A DNA stretch of 64,000 bases, taken from the NCBI RefSeq assembly GCF_000695685.1, contig NZ_JFFR01000001.1:16340-80339 (forward strand), given 5' to 3'. The notes under the pieces are model-generated. The model was not told where the DNA came from. It made no database searches and saw nothing but the letters and a program-made list of their open reading frames with translations. Position numbers and translations under genes: made by a program. How positions within the stretch are numbered: the first letter of the stretch is position 1; every line of letters begins with the position of its first letter. Below are positions 23,463 to 35,146 of the stretch, one piece after another. This stretch comes from Vibrio fortis (lineage in GTDB: Bacteria; Pseudomonadota; Gammaproteobacteria; Enterobacterales; Vibrionaceae).

Positions 23463-25004
23463 ATGCAACTTAATTCCACGGAAATTAGCGATCTAATTAA
23501 ACAACGTATCGAATCTTTCGACGTTGTTAGTGAAGCTCGCAACGAGGGTACTATCGTATCGGTAAGCGATGGTATTCTTAGCATTCACGGCCTAACGGAC
23601 GTGATGCAAGGTGAAATGATTGAACTACCGGGTGGCCGCTACGCACTAGCACTTAACTTGAACCGTGATTCGGTTGGTGCTGTTGTAATGGGCCCATATG
23701 CTGACCTTCAGGAAGGCATGAAAGTTACAGGTACTGGCCGCATTCTTGAAGTGCCAGTAGGTCCAGAACTACTTGGTCGTGTTGTAAACACACTAGGTGA
23801 GCCAATTGATGGTAAAGGTCCTATCGAAGCGAAACTGACTTCGCCTGTAGAAGTAATTGCACCAGGTGTAATCGACCGTAAATCGGTAGACCAACCTGTA
23901 CAAACTGGTTACAAGTCTGTTGACTCAATGATCCCAATCGGTCGTGGTCAGCGTGAGCTAGTAATCGGTGACCGTCAGACTGGTAAAACAGCGATGGCGA
24001 TCGATGCGATTATCAACCAAAAAGATTCTGGTATTTTCTCTATCTACGTAGCAATCGGTCAGAAAGCATCGACTATCGCTAACGTAGTTCGCAAACTAGA
24101 AGAGCACGGCGCGCTAGAAAACACTATCGTTGTTGTTGCATCTGCTTCTGAATCTGCAGCGCTACAATACCTAGCGCCATACGCAGGTTGTGCGATGGGT
24201 GAATACTTCCGTGATCGCGGTGAAGACGCACTGATTGTTTATGATGATCTATCTAAGCAAGCGGTAGCTTACCGTCAGATCTCGCTACTACTTAAGCGTC
24301 CACCAGGCCGTGAAGCATTCCCGGGTGATGTATTCTACCTTCACTCTCGTCTACTAGAGCGTGCAGCTCGTGTAAGCGAAGAGTACGTAGAAAAGTTCAC
24401 TAACGGTGAAGTGAAAGGTAAGACAGGTTCTCTAACTGCTCTTCCTATCATCGAAACACAAGCTGGTGACGTATCTGCATTCGTACCGACGAACGTAATC
24501 TCGATTACCGATGGTCAGATCTTCCTACAAACTGAGCTATTCAACGCGGGCGTACGTCCAGCTGTTGACCCAGGTATCTCAGTATCTCGTGTAGGTGGTT
24601 CAGCGCAGACTAAAATCATCAAGAAGCTATCTGGCGGTATCCGTACAGCTCTAGCACAGTACCGTGAACTTGCGGCATTCGCACAGTTCTCGTCTGACCT
24701 TGATGAAGCGACTAAGAAGCAGCTAGACCACGGTCAAAAAGTTACAGAACTAATGAAGCAGAAGCAGTACGCTCCAATGTCTGTATTTGACCAAGCACTA
24801 GTAATCTTCGCTGCAGAGCGTGGTTACCTTCAAGATGTAGAGCTTTCTAAGCTTCTAGACTTTGAAGCTGCTTTACTATCGTATGCTCGCAGTCACTATG
24901 CCGATCTTGCAACGCAGATCGACAAAACGGGTGTTTACAACAATGATATCGAAGCTGAGCTGAAGAAGCTTGCTGACGATTTCAAAGCAACCCAGACCTG
25001 GTAA
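23463..25004 (+). CDS. atpA: ATP synthase F1 subunit alpha
   Basis: The non-catalytic nucleotide-binding subunit of the F1 hexamer. Walker A is GDRQTGKT (169-176) and the arginine finger is in the conserved [10 protein letters not shown] segment (about 370-379). Length is 513 residues from the ATG at 23463, as in E. coli, with GGAG 8 bp upstream; a longer frame from 23433 overlaps atpH and lacks family support. Confidence 0.99.
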   Translation: MQLNSTEISDLIKQRIESFDVVSEARNEGTIVSVSDGILSIHGLTDVMQGEMIELPGGRYALALNLNRDSVGAVVMGPYADLQEGMKVTGTGRILEVPVGPELLGRVVNTLGEPIDGKGPIEAKLTSPVEVIAPGVIDRKSVDQPVQTGYKSVDSMIPIGRGQRELVIGDRQTGKTAMAIDAIINQKDSGIFSIYVAIGQKASTIANVVRKLEEHGALENTIVVVASASESAALQYLAPYAGCAMGEYFRDRGEDALIVYDDLSKQAVAYRQISLLLKRPPGREAFPGDVFYLHSRLLERAARVSEEYVEKFTNGEVKGKTGSLTALPIIETQAGDVSAFVPTNVISITDGQIFLQTELFNAGVRPAVDPGISVSRVGGSAQTKIIKKLSGGIRTALAQYRELAAFAQFSSDLDEATKKQLDHGQKVTELMKQKQYAPMSVFDQALVIFAAERGYLQDVELSKLLDFEAALLSYARSHYADLATQIDKTGVYNNDIEAELKKLADDFKATQTW

Positions 25005-25052
25005 TTGGTGGGTGGCCTTAGGGTCACCTCATACCATTAACGGAGAGTAACG

Positions 25053-25919
25053 ATGGCCGGCGCAAAAGAGATACGTAATAAAATCGGTAGTGTTAAAAGC
25101 ACACAGAAGATTACGAAAGCAATGGAAATGGTAGCAGCTTCAAAAATGCGTCGTTCTCAAGACGCAATGGAAGCTACTCGTCCATATGCAGAAACAATGC
25201 GTAAAGTGATCGGTCATTTGGCTAACGGTAGCCTTGAGTATAAGCATCCTTATCTTGAGGAACGTGAAGCCAAACGTGTTGGTTACATCATCGTTTCTAC
25301 GGACCGCGGTCTATGTGGCGGCTTGAACATCAACTTGTTCAAGAAAGCTATGTTAGACATGAAAGACTGGTCTGAGAAAGGTGCTGACGTTGAACTGGCA
25401 ATTATCGGTTCAAAAGCAACAGCATTTTTCAACAACAGCGGCGCGAAAGTAGCAGCTCAAGTTTCTGGCCTAGGCGATAGCCCAAGCCTTGAAGACTTGA
25501 TCGGTTCTGTAAGCGTAATGCTGAAGAAATATGATGAAGGTGAATTGGATCGCCTGTTCGTAGTGTTCAACAAGTTTGAAAACACTATGGTACAAGAACC
25601 AACGATCGATCAATTACTTCCTTTGCCTAAATCGGATAGCGAAGACATGCAGCGCAATCATGCTTGGGACTACATTTATGAGCCTGAGCCAAAACCACTA
25701 CTAGATGCACTATTGGTTCGTTACGTCGAATCTCAAGTGTACCAAGGTGTGGTAGAGAACCTTGCTTGTGAGCAAGCGGCTCGAATGATTGCTATGAAAG
25801 CTGCAACAGACAACGCTAGCGACCTAATTGATGACTTAGAACTTGTGTACAACAAAGCCCGTCAAGCGGCAATCACACAAGAACTTTCTGAGATCGTTTC
25901 AGGCGCATCAGCGGTTTAA
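25053..25919 (+). CDS. atpG: ATP synthase F1 subunit gamma
   Basis: Gamma is the central rotating shaft. Its 288 residues start with the coiled-coil arm [38 protein letters not shown] region (1-34) and end in the partner helix ([23 protein letters not shown] region, about 250-272) that together reach into the hexamer. The central Rossmann-like domain contains [11 protein letters not shown]. The ribosome site CGGAGAGT lies before the ATG. Confidence 0.98.
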   Translation: MAGAKEIRNKIGSVKSTQKITKAMEMVAASKMRRSQDAMEATRPYAETMRKVIGHLANGSLEYKHPYLEEREAKRVGYIIVSTDRGLCGGLNINLFKKAMLDMKDWSEKGADVELAIIGSKATAFFNNSGAKVAAQVSGLGDSPSLEDLIGSVSVMLKKYDEGELDRLFVVFNKFENTMVQEPTIDQLLPLPKSDSEDMQRNHAWDYIYEPEPKPLLDALLVRYVESQVYQGVVENLACEQAARMIAMKAATDNASDLIDDLELVYNKARQAAITQELSEIVSGASAV

Positions 25920-25952
25920 TCGCTTTTTCGGTTAAAGCTTAGGTAAAACTAA

Positions 25953-27374
<1,422 letters not shown>

Positions 27375-27392
27375 GGCTAACTAGGAGGCGAT

Positions 27393-27815
27393 ATGGCAGC
27401 AATAACCTTTCACCTAGACGTAGTAAGTGCAGAGAAAAAGCTTTTCTCTGGTCTTGTTGAGACGTTTCAGGTGACCGGTAGCGAAGGTGAACTTGGTATT
27501 TTCCATGGTCACACACCGCTGCTGACCGCTATCAAGCCTGGTATGGTGCGTATTGTTAAGCAGCACGGCCACGAAGAAATCATTTATGTTTCTGGTGGTA
27601 TGGTAGAAGTTCAGCCTGGTACAGCAACTGTACTGGCTGATACAGCTATCCGTGGTGAAGAGCTAGACGCAGCAAAGGCGGAAGAAGCTAAGCGCAAGGC
27701 TGTGGAGAATATCCAAAATCAGCATGGCGACATGGACTTCGCACAAGCGGCCGGTGAACTGGCTAAAGCCATTGCTCAGTTACGAGTTATCGAACTGACA
27801 AAACAGCGTCGTTAA
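27393..27815 (+). CDS. atpC: ATP synthase F1 subunit epsilon
   Basis: Epsilon binds the base of gamma and the c-ring and can inhibit ATP hydrolysis by extending its C-terminal helices. The N-terminal beta sandwich (about 1-85, with [17 protein letters not shown]) and the C-terminal two-helix part (about 90-138) are both complete in 140 residues. It is the last gene of the operon, with a strong AGGAGG site and a terminator 27 bp beyond. Confidence 0.98.
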   Translation: MAAITFHLDVVSAEKKLFSGLVETFQVTGSEGELGIFHGHTPLLTAIKPGMVRIVKQHGHEEIIYVSGGMVEVQPGTATVLADTAIRGEELDAAKAEEAKRKAVENIQNQHGDMDFAQAAGELAKAIAQLRVIELTKQRR

Positions 27816-27842
27816 TTTTATAGAAATTATCGATACTGAGAT

Positions 27843-27869
27843 AAAGGCGACCTAAGGGTCGCCTTTTTG
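27843..27869 (+). terminator. Terminator of the atp operon
   Basis: A perfect 10-bp stem AAAGGCGACC with GGTCGCCTTT has a TAAG loop and T tail. Confidence 0.92.
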
Positions 27870-27976
27870 CGTTTTTGGATAAGCCATATGTGTTAAATCA
27901 TCAGATTATTTAATTTGTTAGCTAAAAACGGTTACAATATCGTCTTAACTAAAATAACGTCAGATAGGTTGTTCCA

Positions 27977-29338
27977 ATGAATTTCAGCGCGGTTATCCTC
28001 GCGGCGGGTAAAGGTACTCGCATGTACTCAAACACACCAAAGGTGCTACATACCCTTGCGGGTAAGCCAATGGTTAAGCACGTTATCGACACTTGTAACG
28101 GCTTGGGTGCACAAAACATCCACCTTGTTTACGGTCACGGTGGCGACCAGATGAAAGCGACTCTTGCTGAAGAGCAAGTTAACTGGGCGCTACAAGCAGA
28201 GCAGCTAGGTACTGGCCACGCTGTTGATCAGGCATCAGCGCACTTCGCCGATGATGAGAAAGTACTGGTCCTGTACGGTGATGTTCCACTGATTTCAGCT
28301 GAAACCATTGAAAACCTATTAGACGCACAACCAACTGGCGGCATTGCGCTGCTGACTGTTGTGTTAGACAACCCGACCGGTTACGGCCGTATTATTCGTC
28401 GTAACGGCCCTGTGGTTGCTATCGTTGAGCAGAAAGATGCGACCGACGAGCAGAAGCTTATCAAAGAGATCAACACGGGCGTTATGGTAGCGACGGGTGG
28501 CGATCTTAAACGCTGGTTGTCTGGTCTAAGCAATGACAACGCACAAGGCGAGTACTACCTAACAGACGTTATCGCAGCAGCTCACGATGAAGGTCGTGCG
28601 GTAGAAGCGGTACATCCAAACAGCCCAATTGAAGTTGAAGGTGTTAACGATCGCTCTCAACTTGCTCGCCTAGAGCGTGCTTACCAAGCGGAACAAGCAG
28701 ACAAGCTGCTGAAGCAGGGCGTTATGTTGCGTGACCCAAGCCGTTTTGATCTACGTGGTGAACTACAGTGCGGTATGGACGTTGAGATTGATGTTAACGT
28801 GATCATCGAAGGTAGCGTAAGCATCGGCGATAACGTGACTATCGGTGCTGGTTGTGTACTGAAAGATTGTGAGATCGACGACAACACTGTGATTCGCCCA
28901 TACAGCGTAATTGAAGGAGCGACTGTTGGTGAAGACTGTACGGTTGGTCCATTTACTCGCCTGCGTCCTGGTGCAGACATGCGTAATGACTCACACGTGG
29001 GTAACTTCGTCGAAGTGAAGAATACGCGTCTAGGTGAAGGCTCTAAGGCAAACCACCTGACTTACCTTGGCGATGCAGAGATTGGTCAACGCGTTAATGT
29101 TGGTGCAGGTGCTATTACTTGTAACTATGACGGCGCGAACAAGTTCAAGACCATCATTGGTGATGACGTGTTTGTTGGCTCTGATAGCCAGTTGATTGCT
29201 CCTGTGACGATTGCCAATGGTGCAACAGTTGGTGCAGGCTCAACAGTTACTCGTGATGTTGCTGAGAGCGAACTAGTGATCAGCCGCGCTAAAGAGCGCA
29301 AGATTGCAAACTGGCAGCGTCCAGTGAAGAAAAAATAA
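27977..29338 (+). CDS. glmU: Bifunctional GlmU: glucosamine-1-phosphate acetyltransferase / GlcNAc-1-P uridyltransferase
   Basis: GlmU makes UDP-N-acetylglucosamine for peptidoglycan and lipopolysaccharide. The N-terminal uridyltransferase domain (about 1-227) has [11 protein letters not shown] near residue 8 and LYGDVPL. The C-terminal acetyltransferase domain is a left-handed beta helix of hexapeptide repeats (about 250-450), with the catalytic-histidine region [12 protein letters not shown]. The 453 residues are near the E. coli 456. It follows atpC, as in E. coli, but is set apart by a terminator; glmS is not next to it in this window. Confidence 0.98.
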   Translation: MNFSAVILAAGKGTRMYSNTPKVLHTLAGKPMVKHVIDTCNGLGAQNIHLVYGHGGDQMKATLAEEQVNWALQAEQLGTGHAVDQASAHFADDEKVLVLYGDVPLISAETIENLLDAQPTGGIALLTVVLDNPTGYGRIIRRNGPVVAIVEQKDATDEQKLIKEINTGVMVATGGDLKRWLSGLSNDNAQGEYYLTDVIAAAHDEGRAVEAVHPNSPIEVEGVNDRSQLARLERAYQAEQADKLLKQGVMLRDPSRFDLRGELQCGMDVEIDVNVIIEGSVSIGDNVTIGAGCVLKDCEIDDNTVIRPYSVIEGATVGEDCTVGPFTRLRPGADMRNDSHVGNFVEVKNTRLGEGSKANHLTYLGDAEIGQRVNVGAGAITCNYDGANKFKTIIGDDVFVGSDSQLIAPVTIANGATVGAGSTVTRDVAESELVISRAKERKIANWQRPVKKK

Positions 29339-29368
29339 TCGCATCGATTATTGAACAATAGATATATG

Positions 29369-29405
29369 AAAGAGCCAGTTACGCGAGTAACTGGCTCTTT
29401 TTATT
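29369..29405 (+). terminator. Terminator of glmU
   Basis: A perfect 14-bp stem from 29369 to 29382 and 29387 to 29400 (AAAGAGCCAGTTAC arm) has a GCGA tetraloop and T tail. Confidence 0.93.
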
Positions 29406-29505
29406 GTGCGCTGCTAATAAATTCATCAATGCTCTAATTGTATTTTGTTGTTGTATTGTTATTATTCGGGTTGGGGTTCTGTAAAGTTAAGGTGAAATAG
29501 AGATA

Positions 29506-31173
29506 ATGAGATTGGTTGAAAAAAAATGGCAGACCATGCCGATCATCATCTTATCTTTTTCAATGCTGATTGGGCTATACGGCTTTTACGTGACGTTGGA
29601 AAAGCTGGTAGTTGAGAACGAGCGCGAGCATTTGGTCTCGTTAATGTCGGATGTGATCTATGAGATTCGCGAGGATAGCGGCTCGTTTACTGCCGATACC
29701 GATATTGATGATTACATTGGCGACCTTACCCAAGCCAATACTAGACTAAGAATTCAAGTCATCGACCCACAAGGGGTTGTGATTGGTGATACCGATCTCT
29801 CTGACCATGCGCTTGCTCGGGTTGAAAATCATAGTGATCGCCCTGAGTTTCAACAGGCGCTGAAGCATGGCAATGGTAGCGATGTACGCTTTAGCACGGT
29901 TACCTCTATTGACCGTATTTACTACTCGCAAAAGGAGAGTGTGCAGGGCAAAGACTTTGTGGTGGTGATCTCCTCGCCAATGCATCAGCTTAAGCAGATG
30001 AACTTCCAGCTGATGGGCATTCTGATTGGTATGGTGCTACTGAGTTTGAGCTTCTTGATCGGTACCTCTTACGTTAGCAACCGCCAGATCACTCACCGCG
30101 TTGAAGAAGAGCAGAAGAAGCAAGATGAGCGCATCCGTCAGCGTACTCATGAGATTGAGTTGATGCACCGCTTGGCTAACATGCTGGCGGCGTGTAACAA
30201 CATGGTTGAAGCGCAACAAATCGTCTCTGATATCTTGCCGAGAATCCTTGGCAACATTAACGGCAGTGTTTCACTGATGCGTGCCTCACGTAACCAATTG
30301 ATTACCCAACTAGACTGGGGCGATACTTGGCCGGGTAGCTCAAGCTTTGCGCCAGAAGAGTGCTGGTCTCTGCGTAAGGGGCGACCACATCAATCGAATG
30401 ATGACTTCCACTCGTTGACCTGCGGACACATGCACGGGATGGAAAACAACCAAACCTTGTGCATTCCATTGACTGCGCACGGTAATACTATTGGTATTAT
30501 GCATCTCTATTTTGGTCAGGGACACATCAAGATTGACCCTATTACTGAGCAGCTCGCATTCAGTGTTTCTGAGCACCTAGGCTTGGCACTGGCTAATCTG
30601 AGCCTACAAGAGAAACTACGCTCTCAGGCCCTCAGCGATCCACTCACTGGTCTATTCAACCGTCGCTTCTTCGAGCAAAAACTGGAAGAACACTCGATGA
30701 ATTCAGCCACCAGCGAGCAGCCACTATCGCTATTAATGCTCGATTTGGATCACTTCAAACGCTTCAATGACAATTTTGGTCATGACGCGGGCGACTTTGT
30801 GCTAAAAGAGATCAGTGCACTACTCAAGCAGAGTGTCAGTGAAGATGAGATTGCTTGTCGCCTTGGTGGGGAAGAGTTGGCTGTGTTATTGCCGCACTAC
30901 TCTATGCAACAAGCGACGGAGTTTGCTCAAGGTCTATGTGATGCCGTGCGCTCGATGCACCTGGAACACAAAGGCTTATCTCTAGGTCAGTTGGGTGTTT
31001 CTATTGGTGTCGCGACTTATCCTAAGCCAGCTTCTGATACAGAATCTTTGGTTAAGATGGCAGACAGTGCGTTGTACATGGCCAAAGACATGGGCCGTAG
31101 CCGAGTGATTAACTACGATGAGTACAGTCGCCATAAGGCACCAGCGCTGGAAGTGGTGGAGAATGAGAGCTGA
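29506..31173 (+). CDS. Membrane-bound diguanylate cyclase (sensor, GAF, GGDEF)
   Basis: Likely makes cyclic di-GMP from two GTP in answer to an outside signal. Domains in order: membrane helix (about 11-31), periplasmic sensor of about 135 residues, membrane helix (about 168-190), charged coiled coil (195-220), GAF-like domain (about 222-365) and GGDEF domain (about 375-540). The active site is GGEEL (454-458), a permitted variant with the catalytic Glu; DPLTGLFNRR and LDLDHFKRFND are also intact. The inhibitory I-site RxxD is absent: the matching residues read SEDE. No EAL domain follows. It stands alone between two terminators. The ligand is unknown. Confidence 0.92.
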   Translation: MRLVEKKWQTMPIIILSFSMLIGLYGFYVTLEKLVVENEREHLVSLMSDVIYEIREDSGSFTADTDIDDYIGDLTQANTRLRIQVIDPQGVVIGDTDLSDHALARVENHSDRPEFQQALKHGNGSDVRFSTVTSIDRIYYSQKESVQGKDFVVVISSPMHQLKQMNFQLMGILIGMVLLSLSFLIGTSYVSNRQITHRVEEEQKKQDERIRQRTHEIELMHRLANMLAACNNMVEAQQIVSDILPRILGNINGSVSLMRASRNQLITQLDWGDTWPGSSSFAPEECWSLRKGRPHQSNDDFHSLTCGHMHGMENNQTLCIPLTAHGNTIGIMHLYFGQGHIKIDPITEQLAFSVSEHLGLALANLSLQEKLRSQALSDPLTGLFNRRFFEQKLEEHSMNSATSEQPLSLLMLDLDHFKRFNDNFGHDAGDFVLKEISALLKQSVSEDEIACRLGGEELAVLLPHYSMQQATEFAQGLCDAVRSMHLEHKGLSLGQLGVSIGVATYPKPASDTESLVKMADSALYMAKDMGRSRVINYDEYSRHKAPALEVVENES

Positions 31174-31194
31174 TTGAGTTCTATGAGAGAAGAG

Positions 31195-31226
31195 AAGAGC
31201 GAGTATTAAACTCGCTCTTTTTAGTT
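31195..31226. terminator. Bidirectional terminator between the cyclase gene and punC
   Basis: The perfect 10-bp stem AAGAGCGAGT with ACTCGCTCTT has a 5-nt loop. It lies between converging genes and carries A and T runs suited to both directions. Confidence 0.87.
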
Positions 31227-31239
31227 TTGAATGAGCAGA

Positions 31240-32451
31240 CTAGTCTTGGTTGTCTTCAGCGACTACGCGCGAGTTATCCGGCGCAGAGAAATGCTGAGAC
31301 AACTCTTTATTTGAGAAGATGTAACCAAACCATAAGCCACCTAGACAGATCACGATAGCGACACCGGTAACGCTCAGAGCCTGGCTTGCCATTGCTGCAA
31401 CCAGTGCACTTGCTAGGCTGCTAATACAGATCTGTAAGCTGTTCTGTAGACCTGCAGCCGTCGCTGGGCTCTGTTTGGCACTTGATAGCGCGCGGTTTAC
31501 TACGATTGGGTAAAGTGCGCCATTTGCTACTGCAATCAGACAGAATGGGGCTAATAGAGGCCAGATTGACGTTAGTTCCCACTGTGAGGCGATGAAGATA
31601 AGCATTGCTGCCACACTGAACAGACCCACTAGGTTACGCAGCACCACACCATCGCCGTACTTCTTCACCGCTTGCTTACCAAAGTAGCCACCCGCCATAA
31701 ACGCAATCGTCTGTGGGATAAAGCTTAGGCCAATGTCTTTTGCTTCATAACCTAGCTGAGCCATGATCTCTGGCATACCCGTTAGGTAGGCAAAGAAAGC
31801 GGCCGATGCTGAAGCGAACATCAGTACATTACCCAAGTAAGGTTTAGATTTAACTAGCGCCTTAATATCAGATTTAATAGAGGTTTGTTTTACCTCTGGT
31901 TGTTCTTTTGGTTGAGCCATAGTGGTTGCAACCAATAGCGCGCCCATTAGAGTTAAAGTAATGAAGATGCTGTGCCAACCAAAGTTATCCGCTAGAAGCA
32001 CACCCAGTTGAGGCGCCAGTGCAGGAGATAGCGCTACCAAAGGCATGATGGTTGCAAAAATTTGTTGGCTGCTGCTTTGTGAATAGCGCTTGATTACCAT
32101 CGCTTGCCAGATCACAGCAGGAGCGCAGACACCGATCGCTTGGATAAAGCGCAGTGTCAGTAGTTGCCAAACCTCAGTGCTGAAAGCCAAACCAAATGAT
32201 GCTGCCGTAAACAGAACTAGACCGACAGCTAGCGTGTTGCGGTGGCCATATTTATCGCTGGCAAGACCCCAAAGAAGCTGACCCATTGCCATGCCGCCAA
32301 GGAATACCGTTAGAGATAGGGCAATCTGCTCTGGGCCGGTTGCAAAGTCGATCTCCATTGCCTTAAATGCAGGTAGATACATATCGGTCGCGATGAAACC
32401 TAGCATGGACAGAACTGCAAGGTAGGTCAGCTGAAACTTAGAAATATTCAT
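31240..32451 (-). CDS. punC: Purine nucleoside MFS transporter PunC (YdhC-like)
   Basis: A 403-residue major-facilitator protein of the drug-resistance (DHA1, Bcr) subfamily with about 12 membrane helices. It matches E. coli PunC (403 residues), an importer of purine nucleosides such as adenosine, in key segments: TDMYLPAF, AVIWQA, IMPLVALSPALAP and GLSFIPQTIAF. The motif A loop after TM2 is GLASDKYGHRN. The LysR-type gene next door runs divergently, exactly as punR/punC in E. coli, which strengthens the call. Export of drugs, as for other Bcr-like proteins, is the alternative. Confidence 0.85.
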   Translation of the reverse strand: MNISKFQLTYLAVLSMLGFIATDMYLPAFKAMEIDFATGPEQIALSLTVFLGGMAMGQLLWGLASDKYGHRNTLAVGLVLFTAASFGLAFSTEVWQLLTLRFIQAIGVCAPAVIWQAMVIKRYSQSSSQQIFATIMPLVALSPALAPQLGVLLADNFGWHSIFITLTLMGALLVATTMAQPKEQPEVKQTSIKSDIKALVKSKPYLGNVLMFASASAAFFAYLTGMPEIMAQLGYEAKDIGLSFIPQTIAFMAGGYFGKQAVKKYGDGVVLRNLVGLFSVAAMLIFIASQWELTSIWPLLAPFCLIAVANGALYPIVVNRALSSAKQSPATAAGLQNSLQICISSLASALVAAMASQALSVTGVAIVICLGGLWFGYIFSNKELSQHFSAPDNSRVVAEDNQD

Positions 32452-32613
32452 AAAATGCCATTAAGCTGTTGTAGTGATGTATTTATCATCAAAATTATTG
32501 TTTGTTGTTGGGTGACGTCATGCCCGTGTTATGTACGCTGACATTCTATTTTTCTGCTTTGTTAAAATAAAACGCTAAAATATGTGGTTATCAATCAAAA
32601 AATTTGAAGGCTT

Positions 32614-33528
32614 ATGTTCTCTAAATCATCGTTAGAAATGCTCGACACTGTGGCGAGGTTGGGAAGTTTTACGGCTGCGGCTGAACAACTGCACAAGGTG
32701 CCATCAGCGATCAGCTACGGGGTTCGTCAGATAGAACAAGAGCTTGGTGTGCTGTTGTTTAAGCGTCTGCCGAGAAAGGTTGAGCTGACACCTGCCGGAG
32801 AGGTGTTCATCGAAGAGGCGCGCTCTCTGTTGCGCCAGATGGAGGAGGTGAGTGCCCAGACCAAGCGAGCAGCCCGAGGTTGGAAAAAGACTCTGCGCTT
32901 AACCCTAGATAACGTGGTTAAGCTCGACAAGATGAAGCCGATGATTGAAGAGTTTTATGAGACCTTTGATTTTGCTGAACTGCAGATCAATATGGAGGTG
33001 TTCAATGGCTCTTGGGAGGCGATCGCTCAAGGGCGTGCCGATATTGTGATTGGTGCCACTTCTGCGATTCCGGTGGGCGGTGACTTTGAGGTTAAAGAGA
33101 TGGGGCCGCTCGATTGGGCATTTGTTATGTCACCAAGTCATCCGTGTGTGCGAGAGCAGAACCTTGATGAGACCTTTGTTAGTCAGTTCCCAGCTATCTG
33201 TTTAGATGACACCTCGAGCGTATTGCCCAAGCGTCATACGGGTCACTACGCCAATCAAAGGCGTTTGCTGCTGCCTAATTGGTACAGTGCTATTGAATGC
33301 CTTAAGAATGGAGTAGGGGTTGGCTATATGCCACGCCATATTGCTGCCCCTATCATTGAGCAAGGCTTGCTGGTGGAGAAAATACTGCCCGAGCCGAGCC
33401 CTCTTAGTCAGTGTTGCCTTGTGTGGCGCAAAGACGACAATCATAAGTTGATCGAGTGGATGGTGAATTACTTAGGATCCAGTGATCAATTGCATCGAGA
33501 TTGGTTGGATCATCGCAAGGCGATCTAG
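32614..33528 (+). CDS. punR: LysR-family regulator PunR (YdhB-like)
   Basis: A 304-residue LysR-type activator. The N-terminal winged helix-turn-helix (about 1-60) reads LGSFTAAAEQLHKVPSAIS, very close to E. coli PunR, which activates punC in the presence of purine nucleosides. The effector domain begins near residue 90, and FNGSWEAIAQGRADIVIGAT and AIPVGG are shared with the E. coli protein. The 162-bp gap to the divergent punC should hold the operator; LysR sites (T-N11-A) are too loose to place by eye. The ATG at 32614 gives the conserved FSKSSLEMLD start. Confidence 0.85.
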   Translation: MFSKSSLEMLDTVARLGSFTAAAEQLHKVPSAISYGVRQIEQELGVLLFKRLPRKVELTPAGEVFIEEARSLLRQMEEVSAQTKRAARGWKKTLRLTLDNVVKLDKMKPMIEEFYETFDFAELQINMEVFNGSWEAIAQGRADIVIGATSAIPVGGDFEVKEMGPLDWAFVMSPSHPCVREQNLDETFVSQFPAICLDDTSSVLPKRHTGHYANQRRLLLPNWYSAIECLKNGVGVGYMPRHIAAPIIEQGLLVEKILPEPSPLSQCCLVWRKDDNHKLIEWMVNYLGSSDQLHRDWLDHRKAI

Positions 33529-33553
33529 TTGAACGATCTTTATAGTTAAGATC

Positions 33554-33586
33554 AAAAAGAGCGAGTCAATGCTCGCTCTTTTTATT
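33554..33586. terminator. Bidirectional terminator between punR and ilvA
   Basis: The stem AAGAGCGAG with CTCGCTCTT has a 6-nt loop and A5/T5 flanks. It serves both converging transcripts. Its stem is the same as that at 31195. Confidence 0.9.
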
Positions 33587-33598
33587 GATAACAATCTT

Positions 33599-35143
33599 TT
33601 AGGACAAGAAGAACTTGTACGAAGGGTTATCGGTTTCATCTTTGCATTGGTAGCCAAGCTCACGCAGGTGAGTTGAGAATTGTGCAAGGTCGTCGTCACC
33701 CAACTCAAATCCACACAAAACACGACCATAATCGGCGCCGTGGTTACGGTAGTTGAACAGGCTAATGTTCCAGTGCGTACCCAGTGTATCGAGGAACTTG
33801 ATTAGAGCACCTGGGTATTCTGGGAACTCAAAGCTATATAGACGTTCTTTCAATGGCTTAGATGGCTTACCACCAATCATATAACGGATATGCAGTTTCG
33901 CCATCTCATCATCTGAGAGGTCGACCACCGGATAGCCGCCCTCACGAAGATCAGAGATGATACTATCGAGCTCTTCCTGACCACCATTGAGACGTACACC
34001 GACGAAGATGTTCGCTAGGCTGTCGTCGTTATGACGGTAGTTAAACTCTGTCACAGCACGGCCGCCGATGATATTGCAGAACTCGAGGAAAGCGCCTTGG
34101 CGTTCTGGAATTGTCACCGCAAGCAAACCCTCGCGCTTCTCACCAAGTTCACAACGCTCTGACACATAACGCAGACCATGGAAGTTGGTGTTGGCACCAG
34201 ACAGTACTGTCGCCAGTTGCTTGCCTTGCAGTTGGTTCTGCTCAGTAAACTTCTTCAAACCTGCTAGAGCAAGCGCACCAGAAGGTTCGGCTATCGCACG
34301 AGTATCCTCAAAGATGTCTTTTACTGCAGAGCAGATCTCATCGCTAGAAACGGCAATATGGCCATCGATATACTGCTGGCATAGGCGGAAAGTCTCTTCA
34401 CCAATGCGCTTAACTGCAACGCCATCGGCAAACATACTGACCTGATCTAGAACTACGGGTTCACCTGCATCCAATGCAGCTTTGAGGCAAGAGGAATCCT
34501 CTGGCTCTACTGCAATCACTTTGATTTCTGGCATTAACTGCTTAATCAGCACAGCAACACCAGCGGCTAGACCACCACCACCAACGGGTACAAAGATATA
34601 ATCGAGATGACCATTCTGCTGCAGCATCTCCATACCCATGGTGCCTTGCCCTGCAATCACTAATGGGTGATCGAAGGGAGGAACAAAGGTATAGCCGTGC
34701 TCCGCTGATAGGCGTTCTGCTTCAGCCTTCGCTTCATCAAAGTTACTGCCATGCAGAACCACGTTGCCACCGAAACCACGTACCGCATCCACTTTGATGT
34801 CTGGAGTGGTTTTTGGCATCACAATCGTGGTCTGAATACCCAGCTTAGAGCCTGACAGCGCCATACCTTGAGCATGGTTACCTGCCGATGCTGCAATCAC
34901 ACCTGCGGCTTTCTGTTGTTCAGAAAGACTGGATACCATGTTATAGGCACCACGCAGCTTGAACGAGTGAACCGGCTGACGGTCTTCACGCTTAAGCTGA
35001 ACCTGGTTACCGATTCGTGCACTCAGGCGTGGCATCTCTTGCAGTGGTGTAACGATAGCTGCTTCATAAACTGGAGCTCTTAATATCTGGCGCAGGTAAT
35101 CTGCACCAGATTGTAGACGGGGCGTTGAGGTGTCATCACTCAT
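33599..35143 (-). CDS. ilvA: Threonine ammonia-lyase, biosynthetic
   Basis: IlvA turns threonine into 2-ketobutyrate, the committed step to isoleucine, and is inhibited by isoleucine. The catalytic PLP domain (about 1-320) has the Schiff-base lysine in HSFKLRGAYN (Lys62) and the phosphate-binding glycine run VGGGGLAAG. Two ACT-like regulatory domains follow (about 335-415 and 430-512). The 514 residues equal E. coli IlvA. It is the last gene of the operon, 3 bp after ilvD, and ends just before a terminator. Confidence 0.98.
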   Translation of the reverse strand: MSDDTSTPRLQSGADYLRQILRAPVYEAAIVTPLQEMPRLSARIGNQVQLKREDRQPVHSFKLRGAYNMVSSLSEQQKAAGVIAASAGNHAQGMALSGSKLGIQTTIVMPKTTPDIKVDAVRGFGGNVVLHGSNFDEAKAEAERLSAEHGYTFVPPFDHPLVIAGQGTMGMEMLQQNGHLDYIFVPVGGGGLAAGVAVLIKQLMPEIKVIAVEPEDSSCLKAALDAGEPVVLDQVSMFADGVAVKRIGEETFRLCQQYIDGHIAVSSDEICSAVKDIFEDTRAIAEPSGALALAGLKKFTEQNQLQGKQLATVLSGANTNFHGLRYVSERCELGEKREGLLAVTIPERQGAFLEFCNIIGGRAVTEFNYRHNDDSLANIFVGVRLNGGQEELDSIISDLREGGYPVVDLSDDEMAKLHIRYMIGGKPSKPLKERLYSFEFPEYPGALIKFLDTLGTHWNISLFNYRNHGADYGRVLCGFELGDDDLAQFSTHLRELGYQCKDETDNPSYKFFLS

Positions 35144-35146
35144 AGA

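Noticed and set aside
32452..32613. PunR operator in the punC-punR gap
   Set aside because: The gap surely holds it, but LysR-type sites are too degenerate to place by eye, so no site was called.
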